Shown in pieces: positions 1 to 9,757 of a DNA stretch of 64,000 nucleotides. The notes beneath the pieces were generated by a model that searched no databases, had not been told where the DNA came from, and worked only from the letters and a program-made list of their open reading frames with translations. The translations under genes were made by a program, and so were the position numbers. The DNA comes from JABDMH01 sp965223105 (GTDB lineage Bacteria; Bacteroidota; Bacteroidia; Chitinophagales; Saprospiraceae), in assembly GCA_965223105.1 (NCBI GenBank), contig OZ244987.1, positions 2,480,001 to 2,544,000 of the forward strand, read 5' to 3'. Position 1 is the first letter of the stretch; every line of letters starts with the position of its first letter.

Positions 1-167
1 GATCGCAAAAGTAAGATTATTAGAGTTTTAATCCATGCTGGTAAACTGTTCAGACCAGAATTCAGATGAAGGACAAGTACTCGAGATTGCCCCTGATTCC
101 AGGACTGGGCATCCTATCTCCCAGCACGGTCGCCGACCATGGTGAATGGAATACTGATGGCAAACAA

Positions 168-2231
168 ATGGAGGTGATTTATCCGGAGACAAAAAGAGAC
201 AACATTGTTGATCACTATCATGGCCAGGCCGTGCCAGATCCCTATCGTTGGTTGGAAGATGATTACGCACCTGATACAAAGGCCTGGGTGGAGGCTCAGA
301 ATGTAGTGACTGAAGAATATTTATGCAAGATTCGCTGTAGAGATACCCTCCGGAAACGGCTGACGAAACTGTGGGATTTTGAGAGATTTGGATGTCCCAT
401 TAAGGGAGGGGATTTCCATTACTTTTTTAAGAATGACGGTTTGCAAAACCAGAGTGTCTTGTTTCGCCAAGCGGATCAGGGTGAAGATGCGGAGCTTGTT
501 CTGGATCCAAATGGTTTCAGTGAGGATGGTACGATAGCTTTGGGTGGAATATCTCTCAATAAGGAAGGAACATTACTCGCTTACCTCGTATCTGAAGCTG
601 GATCCGATTGGCATAGTATCAGAGTAAAGGATCTTATCTCGGGCAAAACTTTGCCAGATCGAATTGAATGGGTGAAGTTTTCAGGGGTTTCTTGGGCTGG
701 AAAGGGTTTCTACTACAGTAGATTTCCCAAACCTTCTGAAAGCCATGAGTTGTCAGGTCAAAACAAGTTCCACAGATTGTTTTATCACAAATTAGGCACT
801 GGGCAGGAGGAGGATCTGTTGATCCTTGAAGACCGGAAGAACGCCTTGCGAAATTTTTATGCAGGGACCACGGAAGATGAACGATTTCTGTATGTGTCTA
901 TATCGGAGTCTACCAGTGGAAATGCCCTTTGGGTCAAGGATCTCCATGGCCAGAAAAAAAGCTGGACAATTGTCAGGGATGATTTCGAGGCTGATCTTCA
1001 AGTTATCGACAATATCGACAATCATCTCTATATTTTAACCAATGATGATGCACCAAATTGGCGGCTGGTCGCTGTGGATATCTTTCGTCCGACCCATGAG
1101 CATTGGAGCGAAATATTGCCTGAAACAAAATATCTCTTACGCAATGTACATTTTGCTGGTGGAAAGCTACTTGCCGAGTATCTCGTTGATGCCCGGAGTG
1201 AACTATATTGTTTCAATCTGAGTGGTAAAGACAAGCAGAGTGTCAAATTGCCGGGTCTTGGCAGCATGGGTGCACTAGAGGGTCGCAAGGGAGACCCCTA
1301 TGCATTTTACTCGTTTTCAAGTTTTACGTTGCCTACTACGGTCTTTCGTCTTGATCTAGAGAAACTTAATAGTGAGAAATTTAAGGAGCCAGGCTTGGAT
1401 ATTGATTTGGCAGAGGTAGTGACCAGGCAGGTTTTCTATCACAGTTCAGACGGAACCAGAATTCCTATGTTTATAACCCATCGAAAAGAGATTGCTCTAG
1501 ATGGATCTAATCCAACATTGCTGTACGGTTACGGAGGTTTTGATATCAGTCTCACCCCTGCTTTTAGTGTGACCCATGCTGTACTACTGGAAAACAAAGG
1601 CGTTTATGCCGTGGCAAATCTTAGAGGGGGAGGAGAATATGGAAAAGAATGGCATCTGGCGGGAACAAAGGAGAGGAAGCAAAATGTTTTTGATGATTTT
1701 CAGGCAGCTGCCGAATACTTGATTAAGGAAGGATACACTTCATCATCGAGGTTGGCCATTATGGGTGGCTCCAATGGAGGTTTGCTGGTGGGAGCATGTA
1801 TGACTCAAAGGCCAGATTTGTTTAAAGTTGCCATCCCTCAAGTCGGGGTTCTCGATATGCTGAGATATCATAAGTTTACTATTGGCTGGGCTTGGTCGGA
1901 AGACTATGGACGGAGTGACGATCCTGATGCCTTCAGGTATCTTTATGCTTACTCGCCGTTGCACAACGTCAGGAAGGCAGATTATCCCGCTACTCTCATT
2001 ATGACCGCTGATCATGACGATCGTGTAGTACCGGCCCATTCATTTAAATTTGCTGCAGAATTGCAAAGACATCATCAGGGCAATGCTCCCATTCTGATTA
2101 GAATTGACACCAGTGCGGGTCATGGAGCAGGTAAGCCAACCTCAAAAGTGATTGAGGAAAGTACAGATTTGCTAAGCTTTTTGTTTTACCATATGGGTCA
2201 GGAAATTCGTTATCCAAACCTAGAGAGTTGA
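168..2231 (+). CDS. Prolyl oligopeptidase (S9A family)
   Basis: Serine peptidase that cleaves short peptides after proline. The N-terminal part carries the typical opening (YPETKRDN...DPYRWLEDD) followed by the beta-propeller region; the C-terminal third is the alpha/beta hydrolase domain. Catalytic residues are visible: Ser in GGSNGG at about residue 535, Asp in TADHDDRVVP, and His in SAGHGAGKPT. The frame is open back to an ATG at 66, but the 34 extra residues do not resemble the family or a signal peptide, so I place the start at ATG 168, giving 687 residues, a usual family length. No signal peptide is then seen, which suggests a cytoplasmic or periplasm-independent enzyme. An M20 dipeptidase follows on the same strand after 78 bp, which fits peptide catabolism. 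Confidence 0.92.
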   Translation: MEVIYPETKRDNIVDHYHGQAVPDPYRWLEDDYAPDTKAWVEAQNVVTEEYLCKIRCRDTLRKRLTKLWDFERFGCPIKGGDFHYFFKNDGLQNQSVLFRQADQGEDAELVLDPNGFSEDGTIALGGISLNKEGTLLAYLVSEAGSDWHSIRVKDLISGKTLPDRIEWVKFSGVSWAGKGFYYSRFPKPSESHELSGQNKFHRLFYHKLGTGQEEDLLILEDRKNALRNFYAGTTEDERFLYVSISESTSGNALWVKDLHGQKKSWTIVRDDFEADLQVIDNIDNHLYILTNDDAPNWRLVAVDIFRPTHEHWSEILPETKYLLRNVHFAGGKLLAEYLVDARSELYCFNLSGKDKQSVKLPGLGSMGALEGRKGDPYAFYSFSSFTLPTTVFRLDLEKLNSEKFKEPGLDIDLAEVVTRQVFYHSSDGTRIPMFITHRKEIALDGSNPTLLYGYGGFDISLTPAFSVTHAVLLENKGVYAVANLRGGGEYGKEWHLAGTKERKQNVFDDFQAAAEYLIKEGYTSSSRLAIMGGSNGGLLVGACMTQRPDLFKVAIPQVGVLDMLRYHKFTIGWAWSEDYGRSDDPDAFRYLYAYSPLHNVRKADYPATLIMTADHDDRVVPAHSFKFAAELQRHHQGNAPILIRIDTSAGHGAGKPTSKVIEESTDLLSFLFYHMGQEIRYPNLES

Positions 2232-2309
2232 CTCACCTACGAGAGCCACCTATCAATTAATCAAATCAATCAAGTCAATTAAGTAATCATTAATAATAAT
2301 AATACTACG

Positions 2310-3701
2310 ATGAAGAGAACCCAGGAATATATCCAGAAGCACCGTGAACGTTTTCTAGAAGAGTTACTCGATATCCTAAAGATTCCGAGCATCAGTGCGG
2401 ATCCAGCCCACGTCAAAGATATGTTGCTCATGGCGGAGGCCTTAAAAAAACATCTGATCAATGCTGGAGTCGATAAGGCTGAGATTCATTCAACTCCTGG
2501 ACATCCAATTCTCTTTGCTGAGAAGGAGGTAGACCCATTAGCTCCAACAGTTTTGATCTATGGTCACTATGACGTACAACCGCCAGATCCACTTGACCTG
2601 TGGCATTCAAAACCATTTGATCCAGTGATCAAGAAGACCGAGCTCCATCCGGAAGGGGCAATCTTTGCCAGGGGTGCTTGTGATGATAAGGGGCAATTGT
2701 TTATGCATATTAAGGCCCTGGAGAGCATGCTTGCGGTTTCGGAACTTCCCTGCAATATCAAGTTCTTGATTGAAGGAGAAGAAGAGGTAGGATCAGAGCA
2801 CCTGGAGACTTTTTGCCGAGAGAATCAAGATAAGCTCTCATGTGATGTCATCCTTATTTCGGATACGGCCCTTCTGGCACGTGATATCCCTAGCATTACC
2901 ACCGGTCTCCGAGGGCTCAGCTACGTAGAGGTAAGGGTCGTGGGTGCCAATCGAGATTTGCATTCAGGCGTATATGGAGGTGCTGTAGGTAACCCGATCA
3001 ATATACTAGCAAGAATGATCGCCAAGCTGCAAGATGAGAACCATCGCATTACTATACCCGGTTTTTATGATCGAGTTGTTGAATTAAGTGAAACAGAAAG
3101 GGCAGCAATCAATGGGGCTCCTTTTAGCCTTGAGGAATACAAGTCAGACCTCGCCATTGAAGCCGTCCAGGGTGAAGAAGGATACAGCACGTTGGAAAGG
3201 GCATCAACCAGACCGACCCTGGATGTCAATGGCATTTGGGGTGGATACATTGGCGAAGGCGCAAAGACTGTGCTACCATCTGAAGCTCACGCAAAGATCA
3301 GCATGAGGTTGGTGCCTAACCAAGACCCAGACGAAATCACCGACTTATTTACTCAGTATTTTCAATCGCTGGCACCTCCTTCGGTGAGGGTGGAAGTTGA
3401 GCCACATCATGGTGGTAATCCAGTCGTGACGTCTACGGACAGTGACGAATATATTGCTGCAGCCAAGGCCATGGAGCTTGTTTTTGGAAAGGAGCCAATA
3501 CCAGCCCGAGGAGGAGGAAGCATTCCTATTGTCGCCTTATTTGAAGAGGTCTTGGGTGTTAAAAGCGTATTGATGGGATTCGGTTTAGACTCTGATGCCA
3601 TACATTCTCCCAACGAACATTTTGGGGTTTATAACTTCTTTAAGGGCATCGAAACCATTCCCTATTTTCATCAGTTTTACTTGGAAAGTAAGAAAGGCTG
3701 A
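2310..3701 (+). CDS. M20 family dipeptidase
   Basis: Zinc-dependent dipeptidase of the M20/ArgE-DapE-CPG2 group, 463 residues, cytoplasmic (no signal peptide). Metal-site motifs are readable: YGHYDVQP (His and Asp), GACDDKGQ, the general-base/ligand pair in EGEEEVGSEH, and a late His in DAIHSPNEHF. A dimerisation lid domain lies between, from about residue 200 to 330 (LHSGVYGG at its start). The stop codon overlaps the trmD start as TGATG, so the two are very likely co-transcribed and translationally coupled, although the functions are unrelated. The exact substrate cannot be told from sequence. Confidence 0.9.
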   Translation: MKRTQEYIQKHRERFLEELLDILKIPSISADPAHVKDMLLMAEALKKHLINAGVDKAEIHSTPGHPILFAEKEVDPLAPTVLIYGHYDVQPPDPLDLWHSKPFDPVIKKTELHPEGAIFARGACDDKGQLFMHIKALESMLAVSELPCNIKFLIEGEEEVGSEHLETFCRENQDKLSCDVILISDTALLARDIPSITTGLRGLSYVEVRVVGANRDLHSGVYGGAVGNPINILARMIAKLQDENHRITIPGFYDRVVELSETERAAINGAPFSLEEYKSDLAIEAVQGEEGYSTLERASTRPTLDVNGIWGGYIGEGAKTVLPSEAHAKISMRLVPNQDPDEITDLFTQYFQSLAPPSVRVEVEPHHGGNPVVTSTDSDEYIAAAKAMELVFGKEPIPARGGGSIPIVALFEEVLGVKSVLMGFGLDSDAIHSPNEHFGVYNFFKGIETIPYFHQFYLESKKG

Positions 3702-4375
3702 TGCGAATAGATATCATCAGTGCCATCCCAGATTTGCTTGACAGTCCCTTCAATCATAGCATCTTGAAACGTGCCATTGATAGAAGGTTGGTCGAGATAG
3801 ATATCCTAAATCTCAGAGAGTTTGGCATTGGAAAACACAAGCAAGTCGACGATTACCAATATGGCGGCGGAGCAGGAATGGTGATGATGGTGGAGCCTTT
3901 ATTCAATGCCATCGAATTCCTGACAAGTGAACGAACTTACGATGATATTATATTCTTGACACCTGATGGGACTCTTTTCGAACAGAAGTTGGCCAATGAG
4001 CTTTCTCTGGCCAAGAATCTGTTATTGATTTGTGGTCATTACAAAGGCATTGATGAGCGTATTCGCACCCACCTGGTCACTCGCGAGATATCCATTGGGA
4101 ATTATGTGCTGTCAGGTGGTGAATTGGCAGCTGCCGTGTTGGTAGACAGTTTGGTTAGATTAATTCCCGGTGTTTTGAATAATGAAACTTCAGCTTTGAC
4201 TGACAGTTTTCAAGACAATATGCTTTCTGCCCCTGTTTATACTCGCCCGGCGAACTTTAACGGCTGGGTGGTACCCGAGGTCTTACTCTCAGGAAATGAT
4301 AAAGCCATCGCTGCATGGAGAGAAGATCAGTCCTTAAAGCGCACCCGCCAGCGACGGCCAGGTCTTATGGATTAA
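3701..4375 (+). CDS. trmD: tRNA (guanine-N1-)-methyltransferase
   Basis: Methylates G37 next to the anticodon, using S-adenosylmethionine, to prevent +1 frameshifting. It is a SPOUT-class knotted enzyme of 224 residues, the usual length. Visible hallmarks: the N-terminal MRIDIISAIPDLLDSPFNHSI, the glycine-rich YQYGGGAGMVMM, the knot region NYVLSGGELAA, and a basic C-terminus with RPANFNGWVVPEVLLSGN. The start codon overlaps the stop of the upstream dipeptidase. It is not in the common rpsP-rimM-trmD-rplS operon here. The stop codon shares a TTAA palindrome with the stop of the convergent DUF3179 gene. Confidence 0.96.
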   Translation: MRIDIISAIPDLLDSPFNHSILKRAIDRRLVEIDILNLREFGIGKHKQVDDYQYGGGAGMVMMVEPLFNAIEFLTSERTYDDIIFLTPDGTLFEQKLANELSLAKNLLLICGHYKGIDERIRTHLVTREISIGNYVLSGGELAAAVLVDSLVRLIPGVLNNETSALTDSFQDNMLSAPVYTRPANFNGWVVPEVLLSGNDKAIAAWREDQSLKRTRQRRPGLMD

Positions 4376-5454
4376 AAGATTTCAGGATCGTAGAAAGCAC
4401 CGAAACTAAACCAGTACCCAATACAGATATCGAGCTTCTCAAGCGCTTCACCAGCATTTGGTCCTGACCTTGCAATGCCAAAGACATCCCATTGATTGCC
4501 TTGATCGTCCTGCATGATGACTCCGCCTTCGAAAATGGGTAAACCTTCAAACTGCAATGAACTCAGATGATCGGGGACATGGTAGGCAATCATAAAGTTA
4601 TCTGACTTGCTACCGATTAAGACCACCGATTTCCCCCTAAATTGATCTCGACGAACGGTCACGCCATCAGAAACAGCTCCAAAAGTATAGACCCTTGCGT
4701 CGCCACCGACGATAAGACCAAGCACTCTCTCTTTGCGCGGCAGCCGATCATCATCATCACCCACCGGAAATAACAACTGGTTGTGATTGGTCCTATAGCT
4801 GCCATAGGGATACACGCCATAACTCCTGTTAAAACCAGTGCTTGCGGTGAGAACTTGCTCATTTGGAAACATCTTCTTCCAGGTGCGCCAAGGCATTTCT
4901 ATCATTGGAGTAGTCTCAATTTCGGTGTCTCGCAGAGGACCTTGCACACAATCCAATCGAATCTGAGACCAGTTGCTATCGGTTTTGCGATCGTAAGGAA
5001 TTAGATTGTTACGATACAGTAGTCCAGAAACTCCGAAAGTAGTCACTTCATTGTTAATCCTTCTATTCCAAGCACTTCCCGTGCCAGTCAACGGGCAATA
5101 GGTAATCGCAAGTTCGACACCTCCGACCACATCGTTAACAATCTCATGCCAATCCAGTACCGGATGGGTATAACCCCTAATCTCTCCATTGACATTTATA
5201 GCCAGGATGAGGTCGTTATCGGCCATGTAGTTGATGCTGGAAGTAGGCGCAAACTTAGGATCATCAATCGATGGTATCCCGTCTTTACCAGGGCCTCCAT
5301 CAAAGACCTCGTTTTCCGAGATGGCCCAACCATTGTTGGTCCCAGGACTTCCGGTATTTGTGTTGCCGGGAGAGGGAATGGTGGTCACTTCATCTTGGCA
5401 GGCCCATAAGATGGCAACAACCAATAAGTACATGTATGATCTCTTGATTTTCAT
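4372..5454 (-). CDS. DUF3179 domain lipoprotein
   Basis: A 360-residue exported lipoprotein. The N-terminus has basic residues, a hydrophobic core and a lipobox ending LWAC with the acylated Cys at residue 19. The rest fits DUF3179: a segment with YCPLTGTGSAWNRR, then GLLYRNNLIPYDRKTDSNW, and a late VVGGD-like segment. The biochemical role of the family is unknown to me. Its start overlaps the stop of the upstream beta-barrel gene by 4 bp (ATGA), so the two are translationally coupled and probably work together at the cell envelope. Confidence 0.82.
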   Translation of the reverse strand: MKIKRSYMYLLVVAILWACQDEVTTIPSPGNTNTGSPGTNNGWAISENEVFDGGPGKDGIPSIDDPKFAPTSSINYMADNDLILAINVNGEIRGYTHPVLDWHEIVNDVVGGVELAITYCPLTGTGSAWNRRINNEVTTFGVSGLLYRNNLIPYDRKTDSNWSQIRLDCVQGPLRDTEIETTPMIEMPWRTWKKMFPNEQVLTASTGFNRSYGVYPYGSYRTNHNQLLFPVGDDDDRLPRKERVLGLIVGGDARVYTFGAVSDGVTVRRDQFRGKSVVLIGSKSDNFMIAYHVPDHLSSLQFEGLPIFEGGVIMQDDQGNQWDVFGIARSGPNAGEALEKLDICIGYWFSFGAFYDPEIF

Positions 5455-6416
5455 AGGTCAATATCTATTTTGGAAGACGGTATTTTATAATAAAAGCCCG
5501 CATTTATTCGATAGGTGGGGGTAACTTGGGTGCCCGTTATATTGGCAAAAAGGGGTAGCTCTACATTCGTCTGCATAGAGAAGTTGGGGGTAGTCCACCA
5601 AGAGATGCCCGGATTAATAAAGATCCAAGAACCACCGGTACTTGGTACAAATTGATCGTCGTTTTCGTCGGGTTGAGCCCTGCGATAGCGAAGTGCCACA
5701 TTGAGGTCAAAAATTTGCTCAAAAAGCATCCTCTGATCACCGATCCCGGCAATCAGTTGCCATTCATCGCCGAACTTATAATCTTGAGTACCCAGATAGG
5801 AAGTATTATGCCCCTTCCGCGCATATATGGCGTTGGCATAGAGTGCACTGGTAGGGCGACTTTTAATCGGTACACTGAGGTAAACCCAACCAATTCCATC
5901 CCAGGCTCCCGACCCCGGTTGCAGATCAGCATTCAATGTGATTCCATCGGTATTCGTTTTATCCGAGGCACCAGTGGGGGCTTTAATGCCAATGCCGGTG
6001 TGAAGTTGTATCGATGATCGGTCAATGGTTAGATATTTGAGTAGGAAGGTCACGTCACCAATACCATTGGTGGCAGTAAATTGGTCGGTGCCGAAATTGT
6101 TAACTGTTCTCTCTTGACGTATGTAAGAAAATAATCCATCAATCGATAGTCTCCTGGAAAAAGTGTGTCCGACTTCAAAAAGGGCTGTATGTGTGGTTCG
6201 ATTTCGATTGCGATCTTCCAAGGTTTCCTCACCAGTCTTTAGAGTCTTCAGGACATTGAGATCATAGTTCAAACTGATCTGCCAGGTGCCCTTCTCCGAT
6301 TGGGGCAATCCAAGATTACTTGATACAGGAACACCTCCTGAGCAGCAAGTCTGACTATGCATATCTCCGCCGAATATGACACCAATGACTAGGATCAGAA
6401 ACCAACGCATCTTCAT
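5451..6416 (-). CDS. Outer-membrane beta-barrel protein
   Basis: A 321-residue protein with a cleavable signal peptide (MKMRWFLILVIGVIFGGDMHSQ) followed at once by an unusual Cys-Cys pair (TCCSGGVPVSSNLG). The remainder alternates polar and aromatic/hydrophobic residues in short strands, with recurring lengths that fit a 12-14 strand barrel, and ends on IDIDL. It resembles the transporter-like barrels related to the phenol-degradation MetA family, but substrate and function cannot be stated. It is coupled to the DUF3179 lipoprotein downstream (4-bp overlap) and lies 52 bp after the UbiA-like gene in the same direction. Confidence 0.7.
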   Translation of the reverse strand: MKMRWFLILVIGVIFGGDMHSQTCCSGGVPVSSNLGLPQSEKGTWQISLNYDLNVLKTLKTGEETLEDRNRNRTTHTALFEVGHTFSRRLSIDGLFSYIRQERTVNNFGTDQFTATNGIGDVTFLLKYLTIDRSSIQLHTGIGIKAPTGASDKTNTDGITLNADLQPGSGAWDGIGWVYLSVPIKSRPTSALYANAIYARKGHNTSYLGTQDYKFGDEWQLIAGIGDQRMLFEQIFDLNVALRYRRAQPDENDDQFVPSTGGSWIFINPGISWWTTPNFSMQTNVELPLFANITGTQVTPTYRINAGFYYKIPSSKIDIDL

Positions 6417-6468
6417 TTTGGCTTACTATCAGGTTAAATTTAAGTTGGACTCTTAAGTTAACGTCGAA

Positions 6469-7323
6469 TCACACAGTTGTCAACAGCATAAATAGAAATT
6501 GGATGATGATCGTACCGTCCAAAATGAGTGAAAAGTAATAGTCGTGACGTTTTTCACTGGCAAAAGCTACTAAAACTGCAGTAATGAGGTAACTCAAGAT
6601 TAGATACGACAATAATATTACATCATATCCTTGGTAAATAAAACTGAGCAAAGCGCATAATACAGACCCAACAAGCAACGCAATGGATAATACATTACTC
6701 CATTTGACACCGAGCAAATTTGGCATGGTCAAGATTTGATTTTCAGAATCTAGGGTAAGATCCCGAATGTCAAAAGGTATGGTGATGGCAACAATAAAGA
6801 ACAGTTTTTCAAATATGATAGGCCACCAGGCGACCTTCCATTCCATCCCAGAGCTAATCATAGGTAAGGCCACTGTGACCCAAGTCCAGACAAGACCTAC
6901 AGTAAAGACTTTGACTAATGGCAAGTCACGTAGTCTCTTTCCCTTGAAGACCGGTATTAAGTATAAGAAGGTAATCACCGCTGAACATCCGAGCATTACA
7001 ATAGAGATACGTGAAAGCTTGGTGGCAAAATAAAGGAGTGCCGCCAAAGCGATGAATCCGTAAATCTGAATGTGGACTATGCGTTCTTTAATGACCGAAA
7101 AACGCCTGGTCGCAACCAGGTTCCATTTCCCTCTTACACCGATGAGTCGATGCAAGGTGTATACGAATAGTGTTGCGTTAAATATCGTTAGGGATAATGG
7201 ATCAGTCCATCTAAAATCAGAGTAGATGATCCAGTTTGTTTGCCAAATCAGGGTGGTAGCTGCTAAGGCGATGAAAAAGTTGCTGTATAAGATTAAATCT
7301 AGCAGCTTGATAAAGAACTTCAC
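6469..7323 (-). CDS. UbiA-like polytopic membrane protein
   Basis: A 284-residue integral membrane protein with about eight hydrophobic segments. The loop IPFDIRDLTLDSE matches the second Asp-rich motif of UbiA-superfamily prenyltransferases (D-x2-D-x3-D). The first motif is altered: where NxxxDxxxD is expected there is NATLFVYTLHRL with no Asp. Bacteroidota carry many such divergent UbiA-like proteins whose substrates are unknown. It could still be a prenyltransferase with a changed metal site, or a non-catalytic relative. It is in the minus-strand run pyrE > M42 > this gene > barrel > DUF3179. Confidence 0.65.
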   Translation of the reverse strand: MKFFIKLLDLILYSNFFIALAATTLIWQTNWIIYSDFRWTDPLSLTIFNATLFVYTLHRLIGVRGKWNLVATRRFSVIKERIVHIQIYGFIALAALLYFATKLSRISIVMLGCSAVITFLYLIPVFKGKRLRDLPLVKVFTVGLVWTWVTVALPMISSGMEWKVAWWPIIFEKLFFIVAITIPFDIRDLTLDSENQILTMPNLLGVKWSNVLSIALLVGSVLCALLSFIYQGYDVILLSYLILSYLITAVLVAFASEKRHDYYFSLILDGTIIIQFLFMLLTTV

Positions 7324-7395
7324 ATTACACTTGATGAATGAGTGAGCTTAAATTACTATAAAAGTGAAGCAAGTTTTAGAGGAGGATTCGAGGTA

Positions 7396-8475
7396 CTAGA
7401 AATATTTGAAAGAGTGATTGTATTCGATCTTCAACAGAGACTCATAAATTAATTTGATGAGATTTTCGACATCGCCCTTATGTGCCATTTCAACGGTGGT
7501 ATGCATATAACGTAGCGGTAGTGATATTAGAACTGAAGGAACTCCTGAATTAGAGTATGCAAAGGCATCTGTGTCTGTACCAGTGGACCTTGAGGCAGCT
7601 GCACGTTGGAATGGAATTTTGTTTTTTTCAGCTGCTTCGATGACTAGATCGAGTAAGATATTATGAACTGCAGGTGCGTATGTCAACGATGGTCCTTTAC
7701 CACATTTTACATCGCCATGTTTCTTTACATCGATAAGTGGAGTATTTGTATCGTGAGTAACATCGGTGACAATTGCCGCATTGGGTTTCAGAGAATGGGC
7801 TATCATTTGAGCTCCCCTCAGGCCTACTTCTTCCTGAACTGCATTTACAATGTATAAAGTGTAAGGTAATTTTTGCTTTTTCACCTTCAATAACCTCGCT
7901 ACCTCCGCGATGCAAAATCCTCCCATTCGGTTGTCCAATGCACGGCCTACATAGAAATCCTCATTGATCATTTCCAGTTCGTCACCGTAGGTGATTACAC
8001 ATCCCACATGCACACCCATTTTTTCCACTTCATCTTTATCTTTAGCACCTATGTCAATGAAGATTTTGTCAACCTGCGGCGAGAGATTGGCATCCTTACC
8101 TTTTCTGGTATGGATTGCCGGCCATCCAAAGACACCTCTCACAATGCCATTTCGGCCATGGATATTTACCCTTTTAGATGGTGCGATCATATGATCTGAT
8201 CCTCCATTTCTCACCACATGTAGAAAGCCATTTTTTGTGATGTGATTGACAAACCAAGAAATCTCATCCGCATGTCCTTCGATAACTACTTTGAATTCCT
8301 TTCCCGGATTTATAATTCCGTAGGCTGTTCCATAACTGTCTAAATGCCATTCATCGATGTATGGTTTGAGATACTCCAGCCATAACTTCTGGCCCGAAGA
8401 TTCATATCCTGTGGGTGAAGCGTTATTAATGTACTTTGTTAGAAAAGCTTCGGACTTCTTGTTAATAATCGCCAT
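7396..8475 (-). CDS. M42 family metallopeptidase (aminopeptidase/endoglucanase type)
   Basis: Zinc/cobalt aminopeptidase of the M42 (TET-like, often misnamed endoglucanase) family, 359 residues, normal length, no signal peptide. Visible metal-site and catalytic motifs: EGHADEISWFV (His and Asp), RALDNRMGG (bridging Asp), AVQEEVGLRGA (catalytic Glu pair), VTDVTHDT, and RYMHTTVEM near the end (last His ligand). Such enzymes form large tetrahedral complexes that trim peptides in the cytoplasm. It follows pyrE by 16 bp and is probably co-transcribed with it. Confidence 0.93.
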   Translation of the reverse strand: MAIINKKSEAFLTKYINNASPTGYESSGQKLWLEYLKPYIDEWHLDSYGTAYGIINPGKEFKVVIEGHADEISWFVNHITKNGFLHVVRNGGSDHMIAPSKRVNIHGRNGIVRGVFGWPAIHTRKGKDANLSPQVDKIFIDIGAKDKDEVEKMGVHVGCVITYGDELEMINEDFYVGRALDNRMGGFCIAEVARLLKVKKQKLPYTLYIVNAVQEEVGLRGAQMIAHSLKPNAAIVTDVTHDTNTPLIDVKKHGDVKCGKGPSLTYAPAVHNILLDLVIEAAEKNKIPFQRAAASRSTGTDTDAFAYSNSGVPSVLISLPLRYMHTTVEMAHKGDVENLIKLIYESLLKIEYNHSFKYF

Positions 8476-8491
8476 AGATTTTGGGTTTTGG

Positions 8492-9127
8492 CTACTTGTG
8501 TTGATCCTGCCATTTGGTTGGAGACTGATTCCATTCAGCTAGAATTTGCACCTCCTCGGAATTGATATAGGACAATTTCTTTGCCACCTCGAGCATGGTT
8601 TTATAGTTGGTGAGGGTATGCACCTGAATCTTCTCCTCCCTAAATCGCTGACTGGCAATGGAAAATCCATAGGTGAAGATCGCCAGGAGCCCTTTTACTT
8701 CGGTTCCGGCTTCCTCCAAGGCGTGTATTGCTGATAGACTGCTTCCACCCGTACTTATTAGATCTTCAACAACGAGGACTTTGGTCAATTCCTGAAGGTC
8801 GCCCTCAATCTTGTTTTGCCGGCCGTGGTCCTTGGTCTTAGAACGCACATAGCAGAAAGGTAGACCAAGAGCATCGGCCAAGAGAGCACCATGGGGTATA
8901 CCTGCAGTTGCTACTCCAGCAATCATCTCGACTTGTGGAAAGACCGGCATAGATGCAACCAGAGCTTCCTTAATCTGTGTTCGAACATATGGATGTGATA
9001 GGGCTATTCGATTGTCACAATAGATTGGTGACTTAAGTCCGGATGACCATGAAAAGGGGTCGTGAGGACTCAACTTTATTGACTTTATTTGCAGCAGGAG
9101 CTCAGCGATCTGGGCAGACGTATCCAT
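8492..9127 (-). CDS. pyrE: Orotate phosphoribosyltransferase
   Basis: Makes orotidine 5'-phosphate from orotate and PRPP in pyrimidine synthesis. It has 211 residues, typical of the bacterial type. The PRPP-binding loop is clear (VLVVEDLISTGGSSLSA), as are the AGVATAGIPHGALLAD region and the flexible-loop segment YVRSKTKDHGRQN. It is divergent from the Nudix gene with only 21 bp between the assigned starts, so the two promoters must overlap the opposite coding regions. It heads a minus-strand run into the M42 peptidase. Confidence 0.96.
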   Translation of the reverse strand: MDTSAQIAELLLQIKSIKLSPHDPFSWSSGLKSPIYCDNRIALSHPYVRTQIKEALVASMPVFPQVEMIAGVATAGIPHGALLADALGLPFCYVRSKTKDHGRQNKIEGDLQELTKVLVVEDLISTGGSSLSAIHALEEAGTEVKGLLAIFTYGFSIASQRFREEKIQVHTLTNYKTMLEVAKKLSYINSEEVQILAEWNQSPTKWQDQHK

Positions 9128-9148
9128 TCAATTCATAAATTCAGACTA

Positions 9149-9757
9149 ATGTACAAAATCTACATTAATGATCATCCTTTGATATTGGCCTCTGATACAG
9201 AGCAGGTTAGTGAGCATGAAACCGGTTTACAAAGGATCTCTTGGTTTGGACAGAAGAAACATCTCATCAATTATATCGACAAGCTCGAAAAGTCAACTGA
9301 AGATATCGGAATTGTCCTGCTCACCGAAAGACCCAAAAGGCTTTATAAGGTACTGCGGAGTCTATTCAAACCCGTCAAAGCCGCTGGTGGTTTAGTCCTC
9401 AATGAAGCAAATGAAATCTTGTTTATCTATCGAATGGGACATTGGGATTTACCTAAAGGCAAGAAAGACAAAGGTGAAACAATGAGAGAAACTGCTTTGC
9501 GAGAGGTGGCTGAGGAGGTGGGACTACAATGCCAAATCTTTGCTAAACTGCCACCGACTAGGCATGCTTATCGGCTTAAGGATGGAAGGAGAGTATTAAA
9601 GAAGACCAATTGGTATAAGATGAAGAGAATGTCAGGAGAAGTAGTACTTCAGACAGAGGAAAGCATTGTGGACTATCAGTGGATAACTAAACAGGAATTT
9701 CTGTTAGACTCCTTTGATTCTTATCAATCCATAAGAGACTTAATTCATAAGATCTAA
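9149..9757 (+). CDS. Nudix hydrolase
   Basis: Hydrolase of a nucleoside-diphosphate-linked substrate. The Nudix box is complete from GKKDKGE to REVAEEVGL (G-x5-E-x7-RE-x2-EE-x-G) in the second half. The first ~85 residues form a separate small domain with no motif I recognise. The open frame reaches a start at 89 of this kilobase (9089), inside pyrE; I prefer ATG 9149, giving 202 residues, because it clears the pyrE start and gives MYKIYINDHPLILA as a sensible N-terminus. The preferred substrate cannot be read from sequence. Confidence 0.88.
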   Translation: MYKIYINDHPLILASDTEQVSEHETGLQRISWFGQKKHLINYIDKLEKSTEDIGIVLLTERPKRLYKVLRSLFKPVKAAGGLVLNEANEILFIYRMGHWDLPKGKKDKGETMRETALREVAEEVGLQCQIFAKLPPTRHAYRLKDGRRVLKKTNWYKMKRMSGEVVLQTEESIVDYQWITKQEFLLDSFDSYQSIRDLIHKI

